NCBI GenBank assembly: GCA_963728075.1
Contig: CAVSIP010000003.1
Location: 248,001 to 312,000 of the forward strand
Direction: 5' to 3'
Length of the DNA: 64,000 bases
From: CAVSIP01 sp963728075
Lineage (GTDB): Bacteria > Actinomycetota > Actinomycetes > JAFAQI01 > DASSKL01
The notes beneath the pieces were generated by a model. The model ran no database searches. It worked only from the letters and a program-made list of their open reading frames with translations, and was not told the DNA's origin. Shown here one piece after another: positions 51,170 through 60,072 of this stretch. Numbering within the stretch: position 1 is the first letter of the stretch; the number at the start of each line of letters is the position of its first letter. The position numbers were made by a program, and so were the translations under genes.

Positions 51170-52150
51170 ATGCTGCGTACCGAACTCACCGACCTGCTCG
51201 GCCTGAAGGTCCCCGTGATCGGCGCTCCGATGGCCGGTGTCGCCGGTGCCGACCTCGCTGCCGCGGTGTCCCGCGCGGGCGCTCTCGGCATGCTCGGGGT
51301 GGGCAGCGCCACCCCCGCCTCCTGGCTGCGTGAGCAGGCCGGGGCGGTGGCGGACGCGGGTCAGCCGTACGGCGTCGGGCTGATGTCCTGGGCGCTGCCC
51401 GACCGCCCGGACCTCCTCGACGCGGCCTGCGGTCTGCGGCCGGCGCTCGTCTCGCTGTCGTTCGGCGACCCGGCGCCGTACGTCCCGAGACTGCGGGATG
51501 CCGGCATCCGCGTGGCCAGCCAGGTGAACACGGTCGCCGACGCCCGCCAGGCGATGGCGGCGGGCGTGGACCTGCTCGTCGCGCAAGGGGCGGAGGCCGG
51601 CGGGCACACCGGCCACGTGGCCACGCTGCCGCTGCTCCAGGAGGTGCTCGACGTCTCCGACCGTCCGGTGCTGGCCGCCGGTGGGATCGCCACCGGCCGC
51701 GGCCTGGCGGCGGTCCTCGCGGCGGGGGCGGCCGGGGCGTGGGTGGGGACGGCGCTGGTCGCCAGCCCCGAGAGCGCGAACCCGCCCGCCGCCCGCGCGC
51801 GGGTGGTTGCCGCGCGTGCGGAGGACACCGTCTACACGCCCGTGTTCGACGTCGCCCAGGCGATCCCGTGGCCGGACCGCTGGCACGGCCGCGCGCTGAC
51901 CAACGCCTTCACCGACCGCTGGCACGGGCGGGCCGACGAGCTGCGCCAGGACCCCTCCGCCGCAGAGCGGCTGCGCGCGGCCCGGCGGGCCGGCGACTTC
52001 GACACCGCCTACGTGTACGCAGGGCAGGCCAGCGGGCTGGTCCGTGCGGAGGTGGCGGCGGGGGAGGTGGTGCAGCGCATGGTCACCGAGGCGGAGCAGC
52101 TGCTGCGCGGCCGGGTCCCCGGGCTGGTCGCCAAGGACGGCCGTGACTGA
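51170..52150 (+). CDS. Nitronate monooxygenase / 2-nitropropane dioxygenase family protein
   Basis: 326-residue FMN-dependent TIM barrel. VPVIGAPMAGVAGADLAAAVS, GVDLLVAQGAEAGGHTG, PVLAAGGIATGRGLAAVLAAGAAGAWVGTALVASPES are the family blocks, with the FMN-phosphate-binding AGGIATG. Substrate could be a nitronate or an enoyl-CoA-type compound, as in related enzymes near acyl-CoA genes. Start ATG is 20 bp from the divergent dehydrogenase. Stop overlaps by 8 nt the relic of an LLM-family gene. Confidence 0.85.
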   Translation: MLRTELTDLLGLKVPVIGAPMAGVAGADLAAAVSRAGALGMLGVGSATPASWLREQAGAVADAGQPYGVGLMSWALPDRPDLLDAACGLRPALVSLSFGDPAPYVPRLRDAGIRVASQVNTVADARQAMAAGVDLLVAQGAEAGGHTGHVATLPLLQEVLDVSDRPVLAAGGIATGRGLAAVLAAGAAGAWVGTALVASPESANPPAARARVVAARAEDTVYTPVFDVAQAIPWPDRWHGRALTNAFTDRWHGRADELRQDPSAAERLRAARRAGDFDTAYVYAGQASGLVRAEVAAGEVVQRMVTEAEQLLRGRVPGLVAKDGRD

Positions 52151-52454
52151 CAATCGGCTACGTCGAGGTCCCTACCTCCCGCCGTTCGGTCCGTTCGGGG
52201 ACCCCGGCGCCGTCGTGGACCTGGCCGTGCGCGCGGAAGCAGCTGGCTGGGACGGGGTCTTCCGCTGGGACCACGTCGTCCACGACGTGACACCGATTGC
52301 CGACTCCTGGACGCTGTTGGGCGCCATGAACCCCGATGGCATCGACCTCATCGCCCTCGCTGACGTCGGGGCCACCTGGTGGCTGGAGTCGCTGATCCAC
52401 TTCGACCCGCTCGAGCTCCTCGAGGTGGTCGACGCAGGTCCACCGCCACACTGA
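52143..52454 (+). pseudogene. Internally deleted luciferase-like (LLM) flavin oxidoreductase relic
   Basis: An open frame of 103 residues. Its first 55 residues look like the LLM N-terminus (RRGPYLPPFGPFGDPGAVVD, RAEAAGWDGVFRWDHV), and its last 40 look like the LLM C-terminus (DVGATWWLESL, AGPPP). About 200 central residues, including the substrate and FMN regions, are missing. The junction is in frame at about 52320-52345. It overlaps the upstream gene by 8 nt. It may still be translated but should lack activity. Confidence 0.7.
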
Positions 52455-52537
52455 CTCGCCCGCGGCGGCCGATCTGGCATTTGGGCGAAAAGAAGGTGTG
52501 GGAAAGGGATGGACAAGCCGGGCGAACCGTGTCATCG

Positions 52538-52553
52538 TCGAACGTATGTTCGA
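52538..52553 (+). promoter_or_regulatory. Perfect LexA (SOS) box at the start of the 13E12 HNH gene
   Basis: TCGAACGTATGTTCGA at 52538-52553: two perfect TCGAAC/GTTCGA half-sites separated by 4 nt, the mycobacterial/actinobacterial LexA consensus. The ATG at 52546 lies inside it. Confidence 0.8.
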
Positions 52554-53784
52554 ACGGGTTGGGGAGCGGATCGGGGAACTGGCGGCGGTGGATCCCGCCG
52601 GGCTGCCCGACCCGGCGTTGCTCGACCGGCTCAAGGAGCTGACCGTGCTGCGTGACCAGCTCGACGCGGTGATCCAGGCGACGGTGCAGGTGGTGGAGGC
52701 GCGTCAGGCGACGGTCGCGGAGACGCGGCTGTCGACGACGTCGTGGCTGGTGCGGGAGTGCCGGCTGGCGCGGTCGGAGGCGGTGACGCGGGTGAAGACC
52801 GCGCAGCGTGCCGGGCTGGCGGAGGCTGCGGTGGCGGCGCTGGGTCGCGGGGAGATCGGGCTGGCGCACCTGCGGCTGATCACCACGGCGCTGAGCGACC
52901 TGCCGGTCGAGGTCCGGCCGGTCGCGGAGGCGACGCTGCTCGAGGCGGCGCATCAGCTCGACCCGTCCTCGCTGGCCTACCTGGTCCGCCGGCTGCGTGA
53001 CACCCTCGACCCGGACGGCTCGGACGAGGCGGCGCTGCGCCGTTACGACTCCCGCCACCTGTTCGTCTCGGAGACCTACGACGGGATGTGGGCGGTCAAC
53101 GGGATGCTCGACCAGGAGACCGGTGCGCTGGTCGGCCTGGCACTCAACGCGCTGTCCGCTCCCCAGGGGTCCGACGACTCCCGGGACGCGCCGCAGCGGC
53201 GCTGCGACGCGCTGGGTGAGCTGGCCCGCCGGGCGCTGGCCGCAGGCGAGCTGCCGGAGAGCAACGGTGAGCCGGTGCAGGCGGTGGTGACCGTCCCGCT
53301 CGCCACCCTGCAGGCCCGGCTCGGTTCGGCCGACCTCGCCCCGGGCGGGCCGCTGACCGCCGCCGACGCCCGCCGGCTGGCCTGCGACGCCGCACTGATC
53401 CCGGTCGTGCTCGGCTCACCGAGCCAGCCGCTCGACGTCGGCCGCTCCACCCCGCTCTGGCCGGTGTCGATCCGCCGCGCCGCCGCCGTCCGCGACCGGC
53501 ACTGCACCTTCCCCGGCTGCACCGTCCCGCTGTGGCTCTGCCAGCTGCACCACCTGCTGCACTGGGCCGACGGCGGACCGACCTCCCTGCACAACAGCAC
53601 CCACCTCTGCCACCGGCACCACCGGGTCATCCACCACGACGACTGGGACGTCCGTCGAGATCCCGACGGAGCGCTGATCTTCACCGACCCCCACGGCACC
53701 GAACACCGATGGCACCCCCCACCCACCTTGCGTGACCACGCCCACCTCACCCTGCTCCAACCCGACCTCGTCACCGCGTCCTGA
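52546..53784 (+). CDS. HNH endonuclease, DUF222 / 13E12 repeat family
   Basis: 412 residues. A long helical DUF222 region (LDRLKELTVLRDQLDAVI... up to about 300) is followed by an HNH nuclease domain: CTFPGCTVPLWLCQLHHLL with the zinc Cys pair and His-His, then LHNSTHLCHRHHRVIHH. This family is often multi-copy and mobile in actinomycetes, and mycobacterial members are SOS-regulated. The ATG overlaps a LexA box; an upstream GTG at 52498 would put the box in the coding region. Nuclease role in DNA-damage response or repeat mobility is inferred. Confidence 0.88.
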   Translation: MFERVGERIGELAAVDPAGLPDPALLDRLKELTVLRDQLDAVIQATVQVVEARQATVAETRLSTTSWLVRECRLARSEAVTRVKTAQRAGLAEAAVAALGRGEIGLAHLRLITTALSDLPVEVRPVAEATLLEAAHQLDPSSLAYLVRRLRDTLDPDGSDEAALRRYDSRHLFVSETYDGMWAVNGMLDQETGALVGLALNALSAPQGSDDSRDAPQRRCDALGELARRALAAGELPESNGEPVQAVVTVPLATLQARLGSADLAPGGPLTAADARRLACDAALIPVVLGSPSQPLDVGRSTPLWPVSIRRAAAVRDRHCTFPGCTVPLWLCQLHHLLHWADGGPTSLHNSTHLCHRHHRVIHHDDWDVRRDPDGALIFTDPHGTEHRWHPPPTLRDHAHLTLLQPDLVTAS

Positions 53785-53837
53785 CGCACGCGCGAGGATG
53801 CCGCGGCGGTCCGCGGGCACGCCCGCGGCTTCCCTGA

Positions 53838-53852
53838 GACAATCGCGGCATG
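53838..53852 (+). promoter_or_regulatory. Candidate leaderless promoter: GACAAT, 6 nt, ATG
   Basis: GACAAT at 53838-53843 departs from TANNNT only in its first base and is 6 nt before the DUF349 gene ATG. No RBS is seen. Confidence 0.3.
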
Positions 53853-55076
53853 CAACCGGCGAACGAGCAGGCCGGCGCATCCTCCTGGGGGCGCGTCGAC
53901 GCGGACGGCACGGTGTACGTACGCACCGGCGACGGCGAGCGTGCGGTGGGTTCGTGGCAGGCCGGCGCGCCCGAGGAGGGGCTCGCCTACTACGCCCGCC
54001 GCTACGACGAGCTCGCCACCGAGGTCGACCTGCTCGAGAAGCGGGTCGACGGCCCGGCGGACCCTCGCCAGGTGCGTTCCAGTGCGGAGCGGCTGCGCGA
54101 TTCGCTGGCGACGGCCAGCGTCGTGGGCGACCTCGAGGCCCTGGACCGGCGGTTGGCGACCGTGCTCGAGGCCGCGGACCGGCGCCAGGTGCAGGCGAAG
54201 GCGGAGCGGGCCGCCGCGGCCGAGCGTGCGGAGGCGGCCAAGCGGGCGCTTGCGGAGGAGGCCGAGTCCCTCGCGCAGAGCAGCGAGTGGAAGGCGGCCG
54301 GTGACCGGCTGCGCGCGATCCTGGACGAGTGGCGCCAGATCCGCGGCGTCGAGCGCAAGGCCGACCAGGAGCTGTGGCGCCGGTACTCCGCGGCCCGCGA
54401 CGAGTTCAACCGCCGTCGCGGCGCCCACTTCGCGGCCCTGGACGAGCAGCGCAAGGTCGCCGAGGCGCGCAAGCGCGAGCTGGCCACCGAGGCGGAGTCG
54501 CTCGCCGACTCCACCGAATGGGGCCCCACCGCCCGGCGCTTCCGCGACCTGATGAGCGAGTGGCGGGCAGCGGGCCGGGCGGCCAAGTCGGCGGACGACG
54601 CGCTGTGGGAGCGGTTCCGCACCGCGCAGCAGGCGTTCTTCAGCCGGCGGGACGAGGTCTTCGCCGAGCGTGACGCGGAGTACCGGGAGAACCAGAAGGT
54701 CAAGGAGGCGCTACTGGCCGAGGCCGAGGCGCTGGACCCGGCGGCCGACCTGGAAGGGGCGCAGCGAGGCCTGCGCGACATCCAGGAGCGGTGGGATGCG
54801 GCCGGGCGGGTACCCCGGGACGCGATGCACTCCCTCGAGTCCCGGATGAGCGCGGTCGCCGACCGGGTGCGGGCCGCTGCCGATGCGCGTTGGCGCCGCC
54901 CGGCCGCGGAGTCCTCCCCGCTGGTGATCCGGCTCCGCGAGTCGGTCGGCAAGCTGGAGGCGCGGGCCGCCAAGGCCCGGGCGGAGGGTCGGACGCGGGA
55001 CGCAGCGGAGGTCGAGCAGACGCTCGAGACCCAGCGCCAGTGGCTGGCCCAGGCCGAGCAGGCGGGCGAGTCGTGA
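53850..55076 (+). CDS. DUF349 repeat protein
   Basis: 408 residues, largely coiled, highly charged helix. At least three DUF349-type helices of about 70 residues are recognisable by W-spaced blocks: SSEWKAAGDRLRAILDEWRQI, STEWGPTARRFRDLMSEWRAA and a third near ERWDAAGRVPRDAMHSLE. The family is soluble and linked to ribosome-binding or stress roles in other bacteria, not shown here. ATG with no RBS. It ends 10 nt before the S9 peptidase gene. Confidence 0.85.
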   Translation: MQPANEQAGASSWGRVDADGTVYVRTGDGERAVGSWQAGAPEEGLAYYARRYDELATEVDLLEKRVDGPADPRQVRSSAERLRDSLATASVVGDLEALDRRLATVLEAADRRQVQAKAERAAAAERAEAAKRALAEEAESLAQSSEWKAAGDRLRAILDEWRQIRGVERKADQELWRRYSAARDEFNRRRGAHFAALDEQRKVAEARKRELATEAESLADSTEWGPTARRFRDLMSEWRAAGRAAKSADDALWERFRTAQQAFFSRRDEVFAERDAEYRENQKVKEALLAEAEALDPAADLEGAQRGLRDIQERWDAAGRVPRDAMHSLESRMSAVADRVRAAADARWRRPAAESSPLVIRLRESVGKLEARAAKARAEGRTRDAAEVEQTLETQRQWLAQAEQAGES

Positions 55077-55086
55077 GCGCCCGCGC

Positions 55087-57021
55087 ATGAGCGGCGTCGC
55101 GCCGTACGGCGCCTGGCCGTCGCCCGTCAGCGCCCAGGAGGTCGCTGCGGGGGAGGTGGGTCTCGGCGACGTCGCGTTCGGCGCCGACGGCGCCGCCTGG
55201 TGGGCCGAGATGCGCCCGGCCGAGGGCGGCCGGTACGTGCTCGTACGGGACGGCGAGGACATGCTGCCCGACCCGTGGAACGCCCGGACCGCGGTGCACG
55301 AGTACGGCGGGCGGTCGTGGGTGCTGGTGCCGTCGCCGGCCGGCGACGTCGTGGTCTTCGCCCACTGGGATGACCAGCGGCTCTACCGGCTGGACCCCGG
55401 CGCTGACGCTCCCGTGCCGCTGACCGACCGCCCGCCGGAGCCGCGCGCCTGGCGGTACGCCCAGCCGGTCGTCGCGCCCGGTGGCGACGCCGTGTGGTGC
55501 GTGACCGAGCGTCACGAGGGTGGCCGCGTACGCCGGGCGGTCGTCGAGGTACCCCTGACCGGTGGCCCCGTGCGTGAGCTGGTGACCGGACACGACTTCT
55601 TCTCCGATCCCCAGCCCTCGCCGGACGGGCGGCAGCTGCTCTGGCTGGCGTGGGACCACCCGCGCATGCCGTGGGACGGCACCGAGCTGTACGTCGCCGC
55701 GCTCGAGGGCGACGGTGCTGTGGGCGAGCCGCGCCGCCTGCTCGGCGGTCCCGACGTCTCGGTGTTCCAGCCCACCTGGGCCGCGGACGGGACGGTCGTG
55801 GCGGTCAGCGACCACAGTGGCTGGTGGAACCTGTACGCGCTCTCCCCCGAGGGCGGCGAGCCGCGCCCGCTGGCACCCGCAGCGGAGGAGTTCGGGCTGC
55901 CGCAGTGGGTCTTCGGCACCCAGACGTACGCCCATCTCGCCGACGGGCGGATCGCGGTGTGGCACGGCCGCGGGGAGTGGCGGCTCGACGTCCTGGACCC
56001 GCGGGACACCTCCTGGCAGCACCTGGGCCTGCCCTACACCGCCCCGCGCGGCACCCTGGCCGTGCACGGGTCACGCGTGCTCACGGTCGCGGGCGGGCCC
56101 ACCGAGCCACGGTCGGTGCTGCGGATCGACGTGGACGGCGGGGCGGCCGAGGTGGTCCGCCGGTCGCTCACCCACCTGCCCGACCCGGACCTGCTGCCGG
56201 CACCGCGGGCGGAGACGTTCCCCGGGCCGGGCGGTCGCGACGTCCACGCCATCGTCTACCCGCCGCACCACCCGGAGTGGGAGGCGCCCGACGGTGAGCT
56301 TCCGCCGTACGTCGTGTTCGTCCACGGTGGCCCGACCGCGCACGTCAACGCCCAGCTGGACATGGAGAAGGTGTTCTTCACCAGCCGGGGCATCGGCGTG
56401 ATCGACGTGAACTACGGCGGCTCCACGGGCTACGGCCGGGCCTACCGGCAGCGGCTGAACGGCCAGTGGGGCGTCGTGGACGTGGCGGACAGCGTCGCAG
56501 CCGCGCAGGCGCTGGCCGACCAGGGCCGGGCCGACCGGTCGCGGCTGGCGATCCGTGGCGGGTCCGCCGGCGGGTGGACCACGCTCGCCGCGCTGACCCG
56601 TACGGACGCGTTCGCCGCCGGAACCTCCTACTTCGGCGTCGCCGAGCTGCTGCGCTTCGTCGTGGACACGCACGACTTCGAGTCCCGGTACATCGACTCC
56701 ATGGTGGGCCCGCTGCCGGAGGCCCGCGCGCTGTACGAGGAGCGGGCTCCGCTCAACCACGTGGACGAGCTGTCCTGTCCGGTCCTGCTCCTGCAGGGGC
56801 TCGAGGACAAGGTGGTGCCGCCGTCGCAGGCGGAGATGTTCCGCGACGCGCTGGTCCGCAAGGGGATCCCGCACGCCTACCTCGCCTTCGCGGGCGAGCA
56901 GCACGGTTTCCGACGGGCCGAGACCGTCGTCGCCGCGCTCGAGGCGGAGCTGTCGTTCTACGGGCAGGTGCTCGGCTTCACCCCGCCGGGCGTCCCGAGG
57001 CTCCCGCTGTCGACGGGCTGA
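55087..57021 (+). CDS. S9 family prolyl oligopeptidase-like serine peptidase
   Basis: 644 residues, no signal peptide. The N-terminal beta-propeller is followed by an alpha/beta-hydrolase domain with the nucleophile serine in IRGGSAGGWTT (GXSXGG), the Asp in LQGLEDKVVPPSQ and the His in AGEQHGF. HGGPTAHVN and VNYGGSTGYGRAY are the oxyanion-region blocks. It should cleave short peptides in the cytoplasm. ATG 55087 with weak RBS. It precedes the Rex operator. Confidence 0.92.
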   Translation: MSGVAPYGAWPSPVSAQEVAAGEVGLGDVAFGADGAAWWAEMRPAEGGRYVLVRDGEDMLPDPWNARTAVHEYGGRSWVLVPSPAGDVVVFAHWDDQRLYRLDPGADAPVPLTDRPPEPRAWRYAQPVVAPGGDAVWCVTERHEGGRVRRAVVEVPLTGGPVRELVTGHDFFSDPQPSPDGRQLLWLAWDHPRMPWDGTELYVAALEGDGAVGEPRRLLGGPDVSVFQPTWAADGTVVAVSDHSGWWNLYALSPEGGEPRPLAPAAEEFGLPQWVFGTQTYAHLADGRIAVWHGRGEWRLDVLDPRDTSWQHLGLPYTAPRGTLAVHGSRVLTVAGGPTEPRSVLRIDVDGGAAEVVRRSLTHLPDPDLLPAPRAETFPGPGGRDVHAIVYPPHHPEWEAPDGELPPYVVFVHGGPTAHVNAQLDMEKVFFTSRGIGVIDVNYGGSTGYGRAYRQRLNGQWGVVDVADSVAAAQALADQGRADRSRLAIRGGSAGGWTTLAALTRTDAFAAGTSYFGVAELLRFVVDTHDFESRYIDSMVGPLPEARALYEERAPLNHVDELSCPVLLLQGLEDKVVPPSQAEMFRDALVRKGIPHAYLAFAGEQHGFRRAETVVAALEAELSFYGQVLGFTPPGVPRLPLSTG

Positions 57022-57042
57022 GGGGCCCGCGTCACGCGCGAC

Positions 57043-57072
57043 TTTGTGCATTCGTTCACAAAGCCCTACCCT
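57043..57072 (+). promoter_or_regulatory. Rex operator overlapping the rex-hem promoter
   Basis: TTTGTG (57043-57048) and CACAAA (57057-57062) form the inverted repeat TTGTG-N8-CACAA of Rex sites. TACCCT at 57067-57072 is the -10, and the left half-site sits at the -35 with a 17-nt spacer. Bound Rex would block RNA polymerase, as for the autoregulated Streptomyces rex-hemACD operon. Confidence 0.8.
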
Positions 57073-57134
57073 GGACGGCGCCCGGCCTGAGGGGGCCGGA
57101 CCCACCGCCCGACCGTGCCTGCTCGGAGGCCGCC

Positions 57135-57848
57135 ATGACCACGTCCGGTCGTCCCGTGGCGCCGCGGCGTGCGCGGGGCGACGGCCGTACCGGCGGGATC
57201 CCGGAGGCGACGGTCGCGCGCCTGCCCGTCTACCTGCGCGCGCTGACCACGCTGGCCGAGGCCGGCACGGCCACGGTCTCGTCCGACGCGCTGGCGGTGG
57301 CCACCGGGGTGAACTCGGCGAAGGTGCGCAAGGACTTGTCGCACCTGGGTTCGTACGGCACTCGCGGCGTCGGGTACGACGTGGAGTTCCTGGTCTACCA
57401 GATCTCCCGGGCGCTCGGGCTCAACCAGCACTGGAGCGTCGCGATCGTCGGCGTCGGCTACCTCGGCCACGCCTTGGCGAACTACGGCGGGTTCGGCTCC
57501 CGCGGCTTCCAGGTCGCCGCCCTGCTCGACGCCGACCCCGACCAGGTCGGGGAACGGATCGCGGGGCTCGAGGTACGGCACGTCGACGAGCTCGAGACGG
57601 TGGTCAAGGAGGAGGAGGTGTCGATCGGCGTCATCGCCACCCCTGCCGGCGCGGCCCAGGACGTCTGCGACCGGCTCGTCGGCGCCGGAGTCACCAGCAT
57701 CCTCAACTTCGCCCCGGTGGTGCTCGCCGTCCCCGAGGGCGTGGACGTCCGCAAGGTGGACCTGTCCATCGAGCTGCAGATCCTCGCCTTCCACGAGCAG
57801 CGCAAGGTGGCCGCCGACGCCGCGCGCGGGGTGGTGGCGCGCTCGTGA
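57135..57848 (+). CDS. rex: Redox-sensing transcriptional repressor Rex
   Basis: 237 residues. Senses the NADH/NAD+ ratio and represses respiratory and fermentative genes. An N-terminal winged helix (about 18-85: LPVYLRALTTLAEAG, TGVNSAKVRKDLSHLGSYGTRGVGYDV) is followed by a Rossmann domain with VAIVGVGYLGHALANYGGFGSRGF and ATPAGAAQDVCDRL. ATG 57135 with GGAGG at 6 nt. The stop overlaps the hemA start (GTGA). Confidence 0.96.
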   Translation: MTTSGRPVAPRRARGDGRTGGIPEATVARLPVYLRALTTLAEAGTATVSSDALAVATGVNSAKVRKDLSHLGSYGTRGVGYDVEFLVYQISRALGLNQHWSVAIVGVGYLGHALANYGGFGSRGFQVAALLDADPDQVGERIAGLEVRHVDELETVVKEEEVSIGVIATPAGAAQDVCDRLVGAGVTSILNFAPVVLAVPEGVDVRKVDLSIELQILAFHEQRKVAADAARGVVARS

Positions 57849-59158
57849 GCGTCCTCGTCGTCGGGCTGTCGCACCGCACCGCGCCCGTGGTGCTGCTCGA
57901 GCGTGCCGCGCTCGCGGCGGACGACGTCCCCAAGGTGCTGGGTGAGCTGCTGGCCACGACGCAGGTCGACGAGGCGATGGTGCTGTCGACCTGCAACCGG
58001 GTCGAGGTCTACGCCCACGTCGAGAAGTTCCACGCGGGGGTGCAGGAGGTCTCCGAGCTGCTGTCACGCGTGACCGGCATCCCGCACGACGACCTCACGC
58101 AGTCGCTGTTCGTCCACTACGAGGACAGCGCCGTGCAGCACCTGTTCACCGTGGCCTGCGGGCTGGACTCGATGGTCGTCGGCGAGCAGCAGATCCTCGG
58201 CCAGCTGCGCGCCGCGCACGCGGTCGCCCGGGCGGAGGGCGCGCTGGGGCGGACCCTGGGCGCGCTCGTGGAGCACGCGCTGCGGGTCGGGAAGCGCGCG
58301 CACAGCGAGACCGGCATCGACAAGGCCGGGCAGTCCCTCGTCAGCGTGGGGCTGAGCCTGGCCGAGACCGTCCTCGGTGGCGTGCCGGGTCGGCGGGCGC
58401 TCGTCGTCGGTGCGGGGTCGATGGGCGCGCTCGCCGGGGTCACCCTGCGCCGCCGCGGCCTCGTCGACCTCGTCGTCGCGAACCGCACGCGGGCCAACGG
58501 CGAGCGGCTGGCCGCCAACCTGCAGGGGCGCGCCATCGAGCTCGCCGACCTGGCCGACGCGCTGGTCCAGGCGGACATCGTCGTCTGCTCGACCGGGTCG
58601 GTCGGCGTGGTCGTCCCCGCCGACCTCGTGGAGCAGGCGATGAGCCGACGCCCGCACCGCCCGCTGTTCATCCTCGACCTCGCGATGCCCCGCGACGTCG
58701 ACACCGCCGTCCGGCAGGTCCCGGGCGTACGGCTCGTGGACCTCGAAGGGCTGCAGATCGTGCTTGAGGGCGAACAGGTCGAGCAGGACGTCGAGGCGGT
58801 GCGCAAGATCGTCGTCGAGGAGGTCGCGGAGTTCCTCACGGCGCAGCGGTCCGCCCGGGTGGCACCGACCGTCGTGGCGCTGCGGTCGAAGGCCGCCGAG
58901 GTGGTAGACGCGGAGCTGCTCCGCCTCGCCGGCCGGCTGCCCGACCTCGACGAGCGCAGCCGCCGCGAGGTGGGCGATGCCGTGCGCCGCGTGGTCGACA
59001 AGCTGCTGCACGCGCCCACCGTGCGCGTGAAGGAGCTCGCCGCCGGACCGGGCGGTGATACGTACGCCGAGGCGCTGCGCGAGCTGTTCGACCTGGACCC
59101 GTCGGCCCCGGCCGCGGTCACCCGCGCGGACGTCGCCCTGGACGAGGAGGACGCGTGA
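57845..59158 (+). CDS. hemA: Glutamyl-tRNA reductase
   Basis: First committed step of C5 haem synthesis: reduces glutamyl-tRNA to glutamate-1-semialdehyde with NADPH. The catalytic Cys50 is in LSTCNRVEVYA. HRTAP, GLDSMVVGEQQILGQ and the NADPH motif VVGAGSMGALA are present. The C-terminal helical dimerisation domain ends in an acidic tail. 437 residues; GTG start, 4-nt overlaps on both sides. Confidence 0.97.
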   Translation: MSVLVVGLSHRTAPVVLLERAALAADDVPKVLGELLATTQVDEAMVLSTCNRVEVYAHVEKFHAGVQEVSELLSRVTGIPHDDLTQSLFVHYEDSAVQHLFTVACGLDSMVVGEQQILGQLRAAHAVARAEGALGRTLGALVEHALRVGKRAHSETGIDKAGQSLVSVGLSLAETVLGGVPGRRALVVGAGSMGALAGVTLRRRGLVDLVVANRTRANGERLAANLQGRAIELADLADALVQADIVVCSTGSVGVVVPADLVEQAMSRRPHRPLFILDLAMPRDVDTAVRQVPGVRLVDLEGLQIVLEGEQVEQDVEAVRKIVVEEVAEFLTAQRSARVAPTVVALRSKAAEVVDAELLRLAGRLPDLDERSRREVGDAVRRVVDKLLHAPTVRVKELAAGPGGDTYAEALRELFDLDPSAPAAVTRADVALDEEDA

Positions 59159-60072
59159 GCGCCCCGCTCCGTCTCGGCACCCGGCGCAGCCGGCTGGCGC
59201 TCGCGCAGTCCGAGCTGGTCGCCGACGCGATCCGTCGCCACTGCGGCCGCGAGGTCGAGCTGGTGGAGGTCGTCACGGAGGGCGACCGGTCCACGGCGCC
59301 GCTGGCGGCGCTCGGCGGCACCGGGGTGTTCGTCACCGCTCTGCGCGAGCAGCTGCTCGGCGGTGCGGTGGACCTGGCGGTGCACTCGCTGAAGGACCTG
59401 CCGACCACACCCGCACCCGGGCTGCGGACCGCGGCCGTGCCGCCGCGCGAGGACCCGCGCGACGTGCTCGTCGCGCGGGGCGGCGCCACGCTCGCCGAGC
59501 TGCCGTCCGGTGCGCGGGTGGGCACCGGCTCCCCCCGGCGGGCGGCGCAGCTCGAGGCCCTCGGCCTCGGGCTGGCGGTCGTCGGCGTACGCGGCAACGT
59601 CGACACCCGGCTGCGCAAGGTCGGTGACGGGGAGCTCGACGCGGTCGTCCTCGCCCGCGCCGGCCTGCTCCGCCTCGGCCGTGCGGACGAGGCGACCGAG
59701 GTGCTCGACCCGCTGCAGATGCTGCCCGCGCCCGGCCAGGGAGCGCTCGCCCTGGAGTGCCGCTCTGACGACGAGGAGCTGCTGGCCGCACTGGGCCGGC
59801 TGGACGACGAAGACACCCGCGCCGCGGTGACCGCCGAACGAGCGCTGCTGGCCGTGCTGGAGGCCGGCTGCAGCGCCCCGGTCGGTGCCCTCGCCGAGGT
59901 GGCGGAAGGAGAAGACGGACCGGAGCTGTCACTGCGCGGTTGTGCGCTGCTGGCGGGCGAGCTCGTGCGCTCGTCCCTCACCGGCGCGCCGCAGGACGCA
60001 GAGCAGCTCGGAGCACGCCTGGCCCGCGAGCTGACCGAGCTCGCTGCCGACGATTCGATGGAGTCCTTGTGA
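59155..60072 (+). CDS. hemC: Hydroxymethylbilane synthase (porphobilinogen deaminase)
   Basis: Polymerises four porphobilinogens to hydroxymethylbilane. RLGTRRSRLALAQSELVAD, HSLKDLPTT and VGTGSPRRAAQLEA are hallmark blocks. The dipyrromethane-cofactor cysteine is in EAGCSAPVGA. 305 residues; GTG start overlapping hemA and stop overlapping hemD. Confidence 0.97.
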   Translation: MSAPLRLGTRRSRLALAQSELVADAIRRHCGREVELVEVVTEGDRSTAPLAALGGTGVFVTALREQLLGGAVDLAVHSLKDLPTTPAPGLRTAAVPPREDPRDVLVARGGATLAELPSGARVGTGSPRRAAQLEALGLGLAVVGVRGNVDTRLRKVGDGELDAVVLARAGLLRLGRADEATEVLDPLQMLPAPGQGALALECRSDDEELLAALGRLDDEDTRAAVTAERALLAVLEAGCSAPVGALAEVAEGEDGPELSLRGCALLAGELVRSSLTGAPQDAEQLGARLARELTELAADDSMESL

